A DNA stretch of 64,000 bases from Paraspadella gotoi (GCA_051294375.1 CM119268.1:13275770-13339769); one strand, 5' to 3'; counted from the first letter of the stretch, positions 46,401 to 54,140 are shown. The notes: a model not told the origin generated them from the letters alone. Translations and numbers: made by a program.

Positions 46401-47768
46401 GCGGAATGAAAACTTTTAAAACTTTCTTAGTACATACTTGAAAAGATATTTTTTTTTTATCAAGATGTTCTTTTGTCGCCGAGGAGCCGTCGGGAGGATG
46501 TCCTCAGTGCCTTCTTTATAATCTCTTGATTTGCTCTTTTTTTTAACTTTTTTTTGAGTGAATGCAGGTGTTTCTCTCACTCACGGTTCTCGTTACCCCT
46601 CTTTCCACTCGAATTCGTGAAACTTAATTTTTATGTGTGCGCGCGTGTTTGCGTGCGATTCGCTTCGGCTTTGTTAAACAAATCTAAGATCATCCTACAC
46701 TGTCTCGTGTATCTAAATTCCTAGAACAACTATATCTAATCTTTTATCTCGTTTCTAAAAAAAAATGCAACTACCAATTTACCTAGTCCAAAACACAAGA
46801 CCAAAATATAAATGCAAAAAAAAATAATAAACATTATCTGTTTTGAAAAAGGAATCGCCAACAGAGAATGGCACAGCCACAGCCACAGCGGCCGTTTCAA
46901 ATCGGAAGTCAATTCCAGTTCCGGCACCGCGGACAGTGCGACCATACCCAATTCAACCAGAGGTTTATCTTATTTGATTAAAGAAATACAGTTTTGTCCA
47001 CTTTTTTGATCATCTAATCCTCCACCCTCTTATAATCCTCCACGCTAATCCTCCACCCTCCTATAATCCTCCACGCTAATCCTCCATTCCTCCGTCGACG
47101 CGAAGGTTTCCCCTCGGTCTTCCGATTCTCTCTCCGCGGTTCCTCCGACCGCCTCCACGAATCCTTCCGATCAGCGGCACACCTTCCCCAAGCGAGTCCA
47201 TTTCACGCCTCCGCCGCCTCGGCACATCGTATCCTCGCCGACGGCCGGCGCCTCTTCCGCCGCAGTCTCCGCCGCCGCAACCGCGTCGGAGACCGCCGTT
47301 CCAGTCTCCAATCCCCTCTACCTTTACGCCTACCCGTCCAACTCTTCGCTAAACTCTACTTTGTCCAGACTGGGCAATGGACAACGGCAGCAGCTGCATC
47401 AGTTGTCCCTGCAACACCAACACTTGCAACAAGTCGGAGAGATCCAACCGCAGCCTTCGAAGCGAGAAACGCAGCAACTCTCCCCGATTCCCCCGTCGTT
47501 TGTGACGCCGCCGCCGTCGTCTCTCTCTCCGCATCCTCCATGGTGCTCCCACAATGCGCCCGACCAGAACGAGGACGACGACAAGCGTGACAACGGCCGC
47601 ATCGCCAGCCTCAACAGCAGCGTAGAAACCACGAAAAAGGAATATCGATTCCACGAGTCCAAAAAATCCTCGCAAACCCCGAGACCGCAAACGAAGCTGC
47701 AGCAGACGAGGAAAAAGCAGCAGGATCAGCAGCAGGAGAAACGGCGCGTGAAGACCGCCGTCGTATGA
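33332..47768 (+). CDS. Main gene: long low-complexity, Gln/His/Ser-rich, partly coiled-coil protein (27 or so exons, about 2,000 codons)
   Basis: This is the gene-level entry; the exons are listed separately. From 34864 to 47768 every exon I call joins its neighbour in matching phase, apart from one single-base shift near 41395. The order of parts is: a basic N-terminal region; a highly charged Lys/Glu coiled coil (34864-35179); a Gln/His-rich stretch; a short heptad-like helix (36613-36700); long Ser/Thr regions; basic SPR/KK motifs; KREPVREA-type repeats; a compact segment with WFTETEEIRWKVITETYADG; another Gln coiled coil; and Tyr/Ser/Pro/His-rich tails. I see no signal peptide, membrane segment or enzyme motif. 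A cytoskeletal or junctional scaffold is a guess. The true first exon is not known. Confidence 0.75.
33678..33920 (+). CDS. Main gene exon B, Cys/His-rich
   Basis: It follows CTTTTAG. In the frame set by exon A it reads a Cys/His cluster (CSHVHHCPAHVCASHACALH) and ends NSWARVSRDSNEFK before GTAGGG. The other copy of this exon favours a different frame, so frame and zinc-finger-like appearance are both doubtful. Confidence 0.45.
34259..34459 (+). CDS. Main gene exon C, basic
   Basis: Acceptor TTTTTCAG. The exon has 67 codons and is Lys/Arg-rich, then reads YPRYTTHAVLTTNSRK and ends QSSVKLTLSNHSG before GTAACC. It exits in phase 0, as exon D needs, but the entry phase does not fit exon B. About 100 bases here are missing from the other copy, so the true sequence is uncertain. 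Confidence 0.45.
34864..35179 (+). CDS. Main gene exon D, charged coiled coil
   Basis: After CCCTCAG the frame reads VSSSSKDCFVERPTSWSYRD, then about 85 residues of Lys/Glu/Arg/Gln with one hydrophobic island (GWTEIVIADERLLQAAEKRQ). This is a typical single alpha-helix or coiled-coil stretch. It exits in phase 1, and exon E continues correctly. Confidence 0.75.
35409..35482 (+). CDS. Main gene exon E
   Basis: Acceptor TTCCGTAG. The 25 codons read DSDKMSMKSEKESRNIELMI and end ETAK before GTAAAC. Phase 1 in and phase 0 out. Confidence 0.65.
35886..35975 (+). CDS. Main gene exon F
   Basis: Thirty codons from the acceptor CGGAATCAG, rich in Ser/Thr/Gln, ending SSRRQQ before GTAACC. Phase 0 on both sides. 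An upstream acceptor at 35815 would meet an in-frame TAA, so this start is preferred. Confidence 0.6.
36336..36527 (+). CDS. Main gene exon G, poly-Gln/His
   Basis: Sixty-four codons, phase 0 on both sides. A Ser/His start is followed by about 30 residues dominated by Gln with His, Leu and Arg, then LLDRSNLMSADDDKE. The Gln run uses mixed CAA/CAG codons, so it is not a simple slippage product. Confidence 0.75.
36613..36786 (+). CDS. Main gene exon H, helical segment
   Basis: Fifty-eight codons. The N-terminal half (ILLQRLQEAENRRADLMSKI onwards) has hydrophobic residues at heptad spacing and should form a coiled coil. The rest is polar, with THYERFEE at the donor GTGAGA. Confidence 0.82.
36888..37066 (+). 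CDS. Main gene exon I, Ser/Thr-rich
   Basis: Acceptor CACCGCCAG. Ser/His/Ala-rich with an eight-residue Thr/Ser run, ending VIKGVGVHS plus two bases before GTGAGC (phase 2). Confidence 0.78.
37274..37322 (+). CDS. Main gene exon J, small
   Basis: The 49-bp exon encodes RDTAERRAKVDKLLMQ after completion of a Lys codon. The acceptor is TTTTCTTCAG. A (GA)n microsatellite begins seven bases into the following intron. Confidence 0.8.
37328..37397. repeat. (GA)n microsatellite adjoining a splice donor
   Basis: About 34 GA units start right after the donor of exon J. The noisy copy is at 32029-32118. Confidence 0.92.
37468..37614 (+). CDS. Main gene exon K
   Basis: Forty-nine codons after CCCGCCAG, Gly-rich then Ser/His/Gln-rich (SHAASQSHASQSQSHVSRNQ). 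Phase 0 on both sides. The first intron below it is only 95 bp. Confidence 0.82.
37710..37847 (+). CDS. Main gene exon L
   Basis: Forty-six codons after TTCTTCCAG, Ser/Pro then Gln/His-rich, ending EHFVQQQNAQ before GTAAAT. Confidence 0.82.
38184..38295 (+). CDS. Main gene exon M
   Basis: After CACCGACAG it reads NLTLSESPTPSQRMQRTKSS and more Ser-rich sequence. The donor GTAAGC leaves phase 1, and the junction with exon N makes a Ser codon. Confidence 0.8.
38377..38487 (+). CDS. Main gene exon N, basic SPR motif
   Basis: It encodes DALTPAKSPRIIKKTIRARG and then GSVDNIHRGNEENVHR. The basic stretch resembles a phospho-regulated linker, though that is inference. The donor lies inside a 30-bp tandem repeat that supplies a second identical donor. 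Confidence 0.83.
38471..38560. repeat. 30-bp minisatellite, three units, carrying the exon N donor
   Basis: GAACGTTCACAGAG|GTGAAAAG is present at 38474-38495 and again 30 bases on. A third unit has the degenerate CACATAAGTC. The second donor at 38518 would add exactly ten codons in frame. Confidence 0.9.
38703..38878 (+). CDS. Main gene exon O
   Basis: It reads EVTKTVTYKPVPLQAHTIVI, then a Pro/Glu/Lys-rich spacer (SPTPEPEVKPEIVVVKETPK), ending EKRE before GTGAGA. The first part alternates hydrophobic and polar residues like a beta strand. Confidence 0.83.
39430..39504 (+). CDS. Main gene exon P
   Basis: Twenty-five codons (MSIQTDLAKPAKTKLKTCDT, then QTEVE). Phase 0 on both sides. The paired TD and TQTE phrases are of the kind seen in cytoskeletal proteins, which is not diagnostic. 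Confidence 0.78.
39585..39605 (+). CDS. Main gene exon Q, 21-bp microexon
   Basis: ATCCTTTCAG, then ENVDAKK, then GTAAGG. Seven codons, phase 0 on both sides, followed by an intron of almost 1 kb. Confidence 0.65.
40594..41723 (+). CDS. Main gene exon R, large, with an apparent frameshift
   Basis: A strong pyrimidine tract ends in CTCATGCAG at 40585-40593, and the frame enters in phase 0. A later acceptor, GACGCAG at 40791-40797, is also in phase. The exon encodes a Gly-rich part, a Pro run, a basic region (KTREKSVKKETDTTRHRLKA), then KRREAEERD-like and QHWVNVLYVEPKTKTSPAKE, followed by repeats around KREPVREA and PVKEATPVEEAP. The frame moves by one base in the C-run at about 41390-41405. 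A single extra C would explain it and restore the exit phase required by exon S. I treat it as a sequence error first. Confidence 0.75.
42033..42200 (+). CDS. Main gene exon S, compact segment
   Basis: After ATCCCTTCAG it reads Thr-rich sequence, then WFTETEEIRWKVITETYADG and TTKYYTVREGDDKYVQL. Aromatic and beta-prone residues make this the best candidate for a folded unit in the protein. Phase 1 on both sides. Confidence 0.85.
42394..42590 (+). CDS. Main gene exon T, Gln coiled coil
   Basis: Acceptor TATTTCCAG. GETPGTVETTTTVNAVNVER leads into a Gln/Leu/Glu-rich helix (VELQRIQQQQQHLQQLQEQQ), ending EIATQ before GTCGGT. Confidence 0.83.
43156..43577 (+). CDS. Main gene exon U, Pro/Gln/His then Tyr/Ser-rich
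   Basis: Acceptor CCCATCAG, phase 0 in, phase 2 out (CG|GTGAGT). Pro/Ser, then mixed Gln/His repeats, then YGYDPLGTPDYGTFSSRRSR and Gly/Tyr-rich sequence. Such composition suggests disorder and possible phase separation; this is inference only. Confidence 0.85.
43682..43977 (+). CDS. Main gene exon V, Tyr/Pro/Ser-rich
   Basis: A short 104-bp intron precedes it. The exon includes SADYSPRSPPYVVVDGHRKP, PPTYSQAVPPLPEPRLGRYI and SFDEYEASSGRARKI. PPTY is a PPxY-type WW-domain ligand motif by pattern. Phase 2 in, phase 1 out. Confidence 0.85.
44247..44542 (+). CDS. Main gene exon W, Gln/His and Pro-rich
   Basis: Acceptor CCGCTCAG. SSSYDVLGGDINKTPSPDAR, then a Gln/His/Leu helix, a Pro/His run and five consecutive Gly residues, ending AERRSEHQ before GTACGA. 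Confidence 0.83.
45186..45233 (+). CDS. Main gene exon X, small
   Basis: TTATTCAG, then TLQSAEVSTDFGYNLE (16 codons), then GTAATG. Phase 0 on both sides. Confidence 0.78.
45841..45972 (+). CDS. Main gene exon Y, helical
   Basis: Forty-four codons after CATCTACAG: YLPIIPTDEYTFRAMADEIR, then a regular amphipathic stretch (MTNSHAILGQLIDVKGKQTE). Low-complexity bias is absent, so this is a likely conserved helix. Confidence 0.85.
46852..46962 (+). CDS. Main gene exon Z
   Basis: Thirty-seven codons (ESPTENGTATATAAVSNRKS, then IPVPAPRTVRPYPIQPE), phase 0 on both sides. The acceptor TTTTGAAAAAG is weak, so the exact start is less sure. Confidence 0.65.
46996..47095. repeat. Pyrimidine minisatellite (TAATCCTCCAC units) upstream of the last exon
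   Basis: TAATCCTCCACCCTC and TAATCCTCCACGC alternate several times and form the polypyrimidine tract of the last acceptor. Confidence 0.85.
47106..47768 (+). CDS. Main gene exon AA, terminal coding exon
   Basis: Acceptor GACGCGAAG. 220 codons in phase 0 to TGA at 47766-47768. Ser/Pro/Ala-rich with FPKRVHFTPPPPRH, a Gln/His/Leu helix (GQRQQLHQLSLQHQHLQQVG), an acidic patch and a basic Gln-rich C-terminus ending VKTAVV. No AATAAA follows at close range. A weak donor GTATGA at 47763 could continue in phase 0 to the exon at 48386. Confidence 0.78.
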   Translation, partial: VSPRSSDSLSAVPPTASTNPSDQRHTFPKRVHFTPPPPRHIVSSPTAGASSAAVSAAATASETAVPVSNPLYLYAYPSNSSLNSTLSRLGNGQRQQLHQLSLQHQHLQQVGEIQPQPSKRETQQLSPIPPSFVTPPPSSLSPHPPWCSHNAPDQNEDDDKRDNGRIASLNSSVETTKKEYRFHESKKSSQTPRPQTKLQQTRKKQQDQQQEKRRVKTAVV

Positions 47769-48385
47769 TGAATTGATTTCAGGTAGAAAGGTTTTTTTTG
47801 TTGTCAAAAATCGAGCGTGGATTTGACGTTTGAACAACATCCTCTCACCCACTTAACTTACCCAGATCGTCCAGCATCTTTCCTTTCCCCGTTCGTGAAG
47901 AAAAACTTACCCGATTGCAGTTGATTGAAACCCAAAAAAACCCCACTACCATTAACTTATTTTTTTTAAATTTCGTCTTGTAGACTTAATGTACTTTGGG
48001 CATCGGTACACAATAATTTTACGTTAAAATGCAACGACCAAAAAAACCACAACAACAACAAAAGAGGAAAACGAGTCGTAATTAAACGAATTCGTCACGA
48101 AAACCTTTATTTTCAGAATTCCACATTTTGGAGAAATATTTCCGATGCGTACTCGAATTTGGGTAAAAGATGATAAATTTCTCTGTCAGTATTGTTGGCT
48201 TCACGCTGTTTCCGGTTGCACCTCCGTGTCGGTTTTGACGGTATTAGATACAAATTATAATTGTAGATTGTATAACCACTGGTTATTAACCAGCTCTCTT
48301 TCTTTTCTCGTTATTTACTCCCCTTTTTCACTTGGCGTAAAAAAAACAAAAAAAAAAAACCAAATTGATAATAAAAACCGGACAG

Positions 48386-48614
48386 ATCCTGGTCTTGCCG
48401 GAAACGTCTCGCGTCATCGCCGCCCTCCCGCCGGGAACGGCCCTGATCCATCGGCGCCGAAATTCCGCTCCGGACGCCGATAGAAGGCTTCCGCTCGCGA
48501 GCCGGAATCCGGCGTCGGCCGTTGTCTCGGCCGCCGACGAACGTCCGTTTTATCGCGACGGGGATTTAAACTCTAAATCCTTCAAAATCGAGGGCGGCGA
48601 CGTCGAGATCGTTT

Positions 48615-48660
<46 letters not shown>

Positions 48661-48910
48661 TCCCAAGGTCGTCGTCCGCGTCGAGTCTTTCTCGGCGACG
48701 ACGACGAAATCTTCTTCCCTTCGACGAGATTGCGATTTTTCGAAATCCAAAGCTCCGCCTCTCGATCAATCCTCGCAAAAGCCGAGCTCGTTATCTCCGA
48801 AGAAGCTTCGTGTCTCAAGTTGCGATCCATCGTTGTTGTCGTCTTCGTCGTCGTCGTTTTACCCGCGAATATCCTTATCTTTCGTGGACTCGGTCAGATC
48901 AAGTCCGAAG
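48386..48910 (+). CDS. Exon with poly-Asp run; 3' part of the main gene or start of a separate gene
   Basis: After AACCGGACAG the frame reads ILVLPETSRVIAALPPGTAL, an Arg/Ala/Ser-rich part, ERPFYRDGDLNSKSFKIEGG, about 15 consecutive Asp from a GAC repeat (48619-48660), VVVRVESFSATTTKSSSLRR and a Ser-rich end. The length is a multiple of three and the donor AAG|GTTCGG is weak. It joins the next exon in phase 0. Confidence 0.65.
48619..48660. repeat. (GAC)n repeat inside an exon
   Basis: About 14 near-perfect GAC units encode the Asp run. Slippage-prone coding repeat. Confidence 0.92.
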
Positions 48911-49370
48911 GTTCGGTGATACAGTTTTTGGTCCTTGTTTTTTTTTTTTTTTTTTTTTGGCTTTGATCACTGTCACAGTGTCACTGGGTGTTTCGTGGAA
49001 AAAAACAAACGTCATAATGACTTTTCTCACCACTCACTTATTTAAATGGGCACGATTCTGAATGTCCAACATACTGAGAAATATATTTTTTAAAAGTAAA
49101 CATTATTCGTGTAAATCCACTTAGTTTGGAAAATTGGTGAAAGGTGGCACCGTCTTTAGTTCCGTGTTTCCGTTTTATCTTTTTGGGTCGGCCAAGTTTT
49201 TCGACCCGAGAATTAAAATGACTCGCACGTTGTTGTGGCAACGATTTAGATTATCTGAAAAAAAAACAGTTTGTACGCACCTCGATCGAATCGATAGTAA
49301 CGATCCGAATTCCGTCGTTATAAGTTGACTAATTTGATCTCATACTCTTTTATTTTCATTTTCACGAAAG

Positions 49371-50474
49371 ACTCGAGAGGCGCTCTCTGATCTCTCTTCT
49401 AAAATCCCATCCCATTCTCAATCTCGAGCTTCCGCCGCCTCTGATCTTCCATTCTCCAATGTGTTCTCGTCTGACCCAAGTTCTCTTCAAGCGTTCTCCA
49501 TTCCTGATCCCCACCGAACCCCTCTTCCTCAGAGTTCTTCCTCTTCCCTCTCATCACTTCGCCCTTCTTCTCCAAAGCACCCCTCGCCCTCTCCATCGCA
49601 TTCTTCCACTCTATTCCTGATTCCTCGTCTCAGTTCTCCTAATTCTCCTGCGAGAGAACATTCTCCCCCAGGCCGTAAGTTTTTCCGCGAAGAATTCCCT
49701 CTGAGCCGTTCTCCAACGTCAACTAGCGATCCCCCGACGACGCGTTCTCCGCTTCCAATCTGCATTCAATCTCGTTCTCCTTCTCACCTTCATTCTCTCC
49801 GATGCAGCTCGCTCACCCCCACCGCCGATCTGTCCACTCGCGATTCTCCTTCGGCTTCTGCCAACGCTTCTTGCTGTTCCTCCCCCACCTCTTCGGTTCC
49901 TTGCTCTTCCCTTCAATTCTATTCCCTCCTCCCGGAAGAGGAGAACGGATCTCGTTCTTCCACTTCCGCCCACGATTCTCCCACTGCGTTCTCCTGTCCT
50001 TCCACTCCCGCCGTCAATCGCGGTTCTTCCTCTCTCGCTTCTCCTCGCCTGCGTCGCTCCACTCGTTCTCTCGGCTTCTTTCCTCGCTCTCGCTCCACGA
50101 CCACCGCCTCACGTTCTCCTTCCTCGTCTTCTTCCTCCGCCTCGCTTCCTCCCGTTCCTCCTCCTCCTAATCTTCTTCCTCCCTCCTCCTCAGCAACTTC
50201 CTCTGTCTCTTCTTCTCCTCTTCCTCCTCTCCCTACCCACCCGTCTCAATCGTCTCCTATTTTTCGCGACGTTCCCCTCTCATCCTCGTCCTGCTCTTCC
50301 CCTTCTTCCTCCTCTCCCCCTCCCCCTCTCCCCTTGCGGGCTCCGCCTCCTCTTCCTCGCTCTCGTCCTCTTCCTCCCTCCGCTTCTCTTCTTTCGATCG
50401 AGTCCGACTATAAAGATCCTTTTGATGCTTTGACGGAGGAGGTAAGGGAATGGAGGGACGGGGAAAGGAAGTGA
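49371..50474 (+). CDS. Large Ser/Pro-rich exon
   Basis: Acceptor TTTCACGAAAG. 357 codons to a good donor GAG|GTAAGG at 50442, or 368 residues if it reads through to TGA at 50472-50474. It is extremely rich in Ser and Pro with many SSP, RSPS and PPP motifs, then SLLSIESDYKDPFDALTEE at the end. The codons are pyrimidine-heavy (TCT/TCC/CCT), so the DNA is almost a CT-rich tract, but no stop occurs in over 1 kb. It looks like a disordered region with SH3-binding-type PxxP patterns. Function unknown. Confidence 0.7.
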   Translation, partial: TREALSDLSSKIPSHSQSRASAASDLPFSNVFSSDPSSLQAFSIPDPHRTPLPQSSSSSLSSLRPSSPKHPSPSPSHSSTLFLIPRLSSPNSPAREHSPPGRKFFREEFPLSRSPTSTSDPPTTRSPLPICIQSRSPSHLHSLRCSSLTPTADLSTRDSPSASANASCCSSPTSSVPCSSLQFYSLLPEEENGSRSSTSAHDSPTAFSCPSTPAVNRGSSSLASPRLRRSTRSLGFFPRSRSTTTASRSPSSSSSSASLPPVPPPPNLLPPSSSATSSVSSSPLPPLPTHPSQSSPIFRDVPLSSSSCSSPSSSSPPPPLPLRAPPPLPRSRPLPPSASLLSIESDYKDPFDALTEEVREWRDGERK

Positions 50475-51231
50475 AAGAGGGAAAGAAAAAAAGGAGGTCG
50501 AGTATAAAAGAAATCGGCCATCTTTTTCGAAAGTGCTCCAATGGAAGTTTAAATTTAGAATTAAGGTTATTTTTCGGTTTAAATATTAAGTTAGGGCTTA
50601 GCTTTCAGATAAAAATTAGAAATTAGAAGAGATTAGGGTTAAATTCTATTAATTTCTATTCAGTTCAGGGATTAGGAACACAAATTGGGCGTTTTCGGAA
50701 CATAGTGTCCGAGGAGATGAAGAAAGGCAGTTTAAATTTAAGTAGAAATGTTTCGTCTGCGTCAAAAACCTAATATCTTACGAAAATAAAAATAAAAACA
50801 AGTCTTACTCAGTCTTCCTAATCCTTCTTCGTTATTTGTTTTCTTGTCGCTGTTTAAAATTTCATTTTCAATTCAATGTCATCTCTATCCAATTATAATT
50901 TTCGAATAATTACTCTCTGCGTCTTTGCTTTTTTTTTCCCCGACAATTATTTCTTTATTTTCCCTCGTTAATTCCCAACACACCTCGCCAATGTTTATTT
51001 CTTTTTCGAGTTTTACTCTTTTTTTTTTCTCTTTCTCATTTTTTCCTACTTTTGTCTTTTATTTCTTGTTTTTTTGAAATCTTTTTTCGTACTTTTGTCT
51101 TCTTTTTTTTCAAATTTGCTTCCCACGATTTCTTTTTTATTTTGAGGACTTTTTGTGAAAGAAAACTTTAATCAGTCTCTTCAAAGGAGCGTAAAAAACT
51201 TTTGCTTTCGAAACGAGATTGAAAAAAGTAC

Positions 51232-51237
51232 AATAAA
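51232..51237 (+). terminator. Possible polyadenylation signal AATAAA
   Basis: AATAAA lies 758 bases after the read-through stop at 50474, followed by T-rich DNA. It fits a last exon that ignores the donor at 50442. Confidence 0.35.
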
Positions 51238-51966
51238 GTTCCTTGTTATATCTTTTTATTTTTTTTATCCAATTTCCTTTTAATTATTTATTTCATTACA
51301 AAAAAAAAAGAAATAAAAAGTTTTCGTGTCTTCATTTTTTTCTCAAATTCTTTCTTTTCCATTTTATTTTAAAAAAGAAAGAAGACGTAAAAATAAAATC
51401 GTGAGACAGAGAAGGGGGCGCGGGGCGAGACAGCCCCGCTTAAATAAAGGCTTTTCGTGGAACAGTTGGTCTTAGTTTTCCCGTTCGGTTTATATACACA
51501 TACAAGAATTGATAATGAAAAGGATAAAAGTCTAAAGAAGTTTCTCGACATAAATCGGCTTTCGTTTCAAGTCTTCTACAATTTGTCTTACTTTTACTCG
51601 CCCCTCCCTCTTAACTTTTACTGTTCTAGACTGGGCGAGCTCAAAATGAGTAGCGCGCCAAAAATCAAAATAGAAAACAAAAACAAAAGTCAATTCCCTC
51701 AAATTCGCGCCCTTTTTTCGCCCCCCAAAAATGGCGCCATCATCTACGCTTTCATCTTAACCGTCACTCGATCTCGTTAAAGTAAAAACCAAAACTGCTT
51801 TTTTTCTGTGAGTGAATAGGGAGGAGGGGGGAAGGGTTTTTGTGAAGTTCACACTCGTGACGTGGCCACGTTCTTTCTATACGCTTTAGCACCTAATATT
51901 AATTAAAAGTCTGGGGCGTGAAAGAAAAACCTTTCTTCGCTTTCGAGTGTGTCAACGACATTCACG

Positions 51967-51968
<2 letters not shown>

Positions 51969-52003
<35 letters not shown>
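51969..52003. repeat. (CT)n microsatellite
   Basis: About 17 CT units. Confidence 0.92.
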
Positions 52004-52005
<2 letters not shown>

Positions 52006-52291
52006 TCTTCACATCTCTCGTCTTTCTCTCTTCTTTGAGGAAATGAAATTCCTTTCAATTTTTTTTATCAGAATTTTTGATTTTTTCCCCTTTCTTGGCT
52101 TCGTCATCACGAGTGCAAATTTTTAAAATAGAAAATTATAAATTCATAAATTATATGCATAACAACGAGACGTTTTAATTATTGAACCACAATGACAAAC
52201 AAGGAAAAAGAATTTTACCACTATAAGTCACAATAAATTTCTATAAAAAAACCTCATAGAAACTTTTTTAATTTAAAAGTGTTTTTTTACC

Positions 52292-52405
52292 TTGTTTAAC
52301 AAGTTTCTATCGAACGTAGGTGGCCGCTGAAAGATTGGTTTCACAGCCCTGATCCCGTCTTCGTCAATTGGTATACTTGAACCAGGAGTTAATGGCCGCA
52401 CAAAT
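52292..52405 (-). CDS. Minus-strand exon candidate, unrecognised
   Basis: On the minus strand the frame reads GFVRPLTPGSSIPIDEDGIR, then AVKPIFQRPPTFDRNLLNK, and meets a donor AACAAG|GTAAAA at 52291. Composition is balanced and non-repetitive. The upstream side is a (GA)n tract (52406-52520, CT on the plus strand), so the acceptor is unclear; the Arg/Glu repeat that precedes it in frame is noise. It would be the only well-supported exon on the minus strand, possibly of an overlapping gene. Confidence 0.45.
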
Positions 52406-52453
52406 CCTCTCCTCTCTCTCTCTCTCCTCTCTCTCTCTCCTCTCTCTCCTCCT

Positions 52454-52485
<32 letters not shown>

Positions 52486-52520
52486 CTCTCTCCTCTTCTC
52501 TCCTTCTCTCTCTCTCTTCT
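52406..52520. repeat. Interrupted (CT)n microsatellite
   Basis: CT units broken by CCT. Confidence 0.9.
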
Positions 52521-53269
52521 CCTCTCGTCCACACATATGGTGTCAATAAAAATTCAACGTCAGATGCGGATGAAAAATCATTTCTTTTTTTCTTTTTTTT
52601 TTTTTGAAATTTGATTTCTTTTTTTTTTTAAATTCGAAATCGTGAGGAAATTAATCTTTTTCTTTGTTTTCTCTCTTTCTTTTTCTTTTTTCTTTTTTCT
52701 ACTCCAAATATATTTTCCAACGTTTTTTATTCGTTTTCATTTATCTAAAAGCTATGGGTGGTCGCGGCTCGAATGAAGTAAAGAAGTAAGTCGACCCCGA
52801 CTAAGAAGGAGAAGAAGAAGACGGAAGAAGAAATAAAAGGAGGAAAAGCAAAGAAAAAGCAGAAGAGCGAGAAACGAAAGGGTTTGAGGACGAGATATAG
52901 TATCTCCAGAAAAAATATGTTTTATCGGTCGTAATTTCCCCCGCGACGTTTCTTGACGTTTCGAGGGGCGGATCGTAAAAAAGTTTTTTTTTTTTTTTCC
53001 GTCACGCGGGGACGTCCAAAGAGATGAGAAGAAAAGACCGATTCATCGCCTAAGAATATTAAAATTATTACGCGCTCGGACCAAGCTGAGAAAATAATTA
53101 AAATTTATATTCATATGTTTCCTTTCAAATTCGGAAAGTTTATGTTTTTTTTCTTTTTTTAGGAAGAAGAAAAACGGGGGGGGGATTTCATAACTACTCA
53201 TAACATTTGCGCATTCGTTTTTAAATTCTCCAAACATTAATTAATTTACGAATTCGCCACCAGCCCTTC

Positions 53270-53420
53270 ATTTCAAACCGCTCCTTTCACTCGATATCCC
53301 AGCAGATCCCGACTCTATAATCCCTTGGTCCGGATTTCGGGGGGTCCCGGTACCCCGGCCTATATCATTAGTCAAACATCTGAATTATTGATTTATTATG
53401 TTATTTGTATTTTTCTTTTC
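53270..53420 (+). other. GC-richer island, possible exon
   Basis: A frame reading YNPLVRISGGPGTPAYIISQ lies after a possible acceptor ATCCCAGCAG at 53301, in otherwise AT-rich DNA. No donor is convincing. Confidence 0.15.
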
Positions 53421-53895
53421 TGTTCGTTCTGTGATTTTTTTAGAACACAAAGTTTTTGGGAAATTAAAAGCGGTCTTGTTATATCTTCTTGTTCAAAAAA
53501 CTTTGATATTCATTATGTAAAAAAAAATGATATTGCAATCAAAATTTATTTATCTATAGAATTAATATTATTCAATAAAATAAATTTATTTAAAATCTAT
53601 TAAATCAATATTCAATCAATAAATGAAATAAATCAATACTATCAAGGGGTCAATCGTCTATTCTGAAAACTTATGTTTCGTCCCCGCTATCGCGCGTCGT
53701 TGCTTTTTTCATGGTCAAGTGGAACCCGAAAAAAAAACCAAAAAACAAACATTGTCTCCAAGATCAAATTAATTAATCAATTAATTGCCTAATTGAAATA
53801 AATAACTACCGCCAATGATCGCGGGGGCAGAATCCGAACATATGTTTGCTCGAAACTTTGCTCCAAAGATGAAACCTCCAAAGAAAGTGAGAGTT

Positions 53896-54140
53896 NNNNN
53901 NNNNNNNNNNNNNNNNNNNNNNNNNNNNNNNNNNNNNNNNNNNNNNNNNNNNNNNNNNNNNNNNNNNNNNNNNNNNNNNNNNNNNNNNNNNNNNNNNNNN
54001 NNNNNNNNNNNNNNNNNNNNNNNNNNNNNNNNNNNNNNNNNNNNNNNNNNNNNNNNNNNNNNNNNNNNNNNNNNNNNNNNNNNNNNNNNNNNNNNNNNNN
54101 NNNNNNNNNNNNNNNNNNNNNNNNNNNNNNNNNNNNNNNN
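53896..54140. other. 245-N assembly gap
   Basis: The only large gap. Just before it a short frame (53815-53895, MIAGAESEHMFARNFAPKMK) is open into the Ns and could be exon sequence. Confidence 0.99.

Larger units (their letters stand above)
50475..52270. other. AT-rich, no gene seen
   Basis: Possible 3' untranslated region up to about 51250, then T-rich DNA. (CT)n at 51969-52003. Confidence 0.5.
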
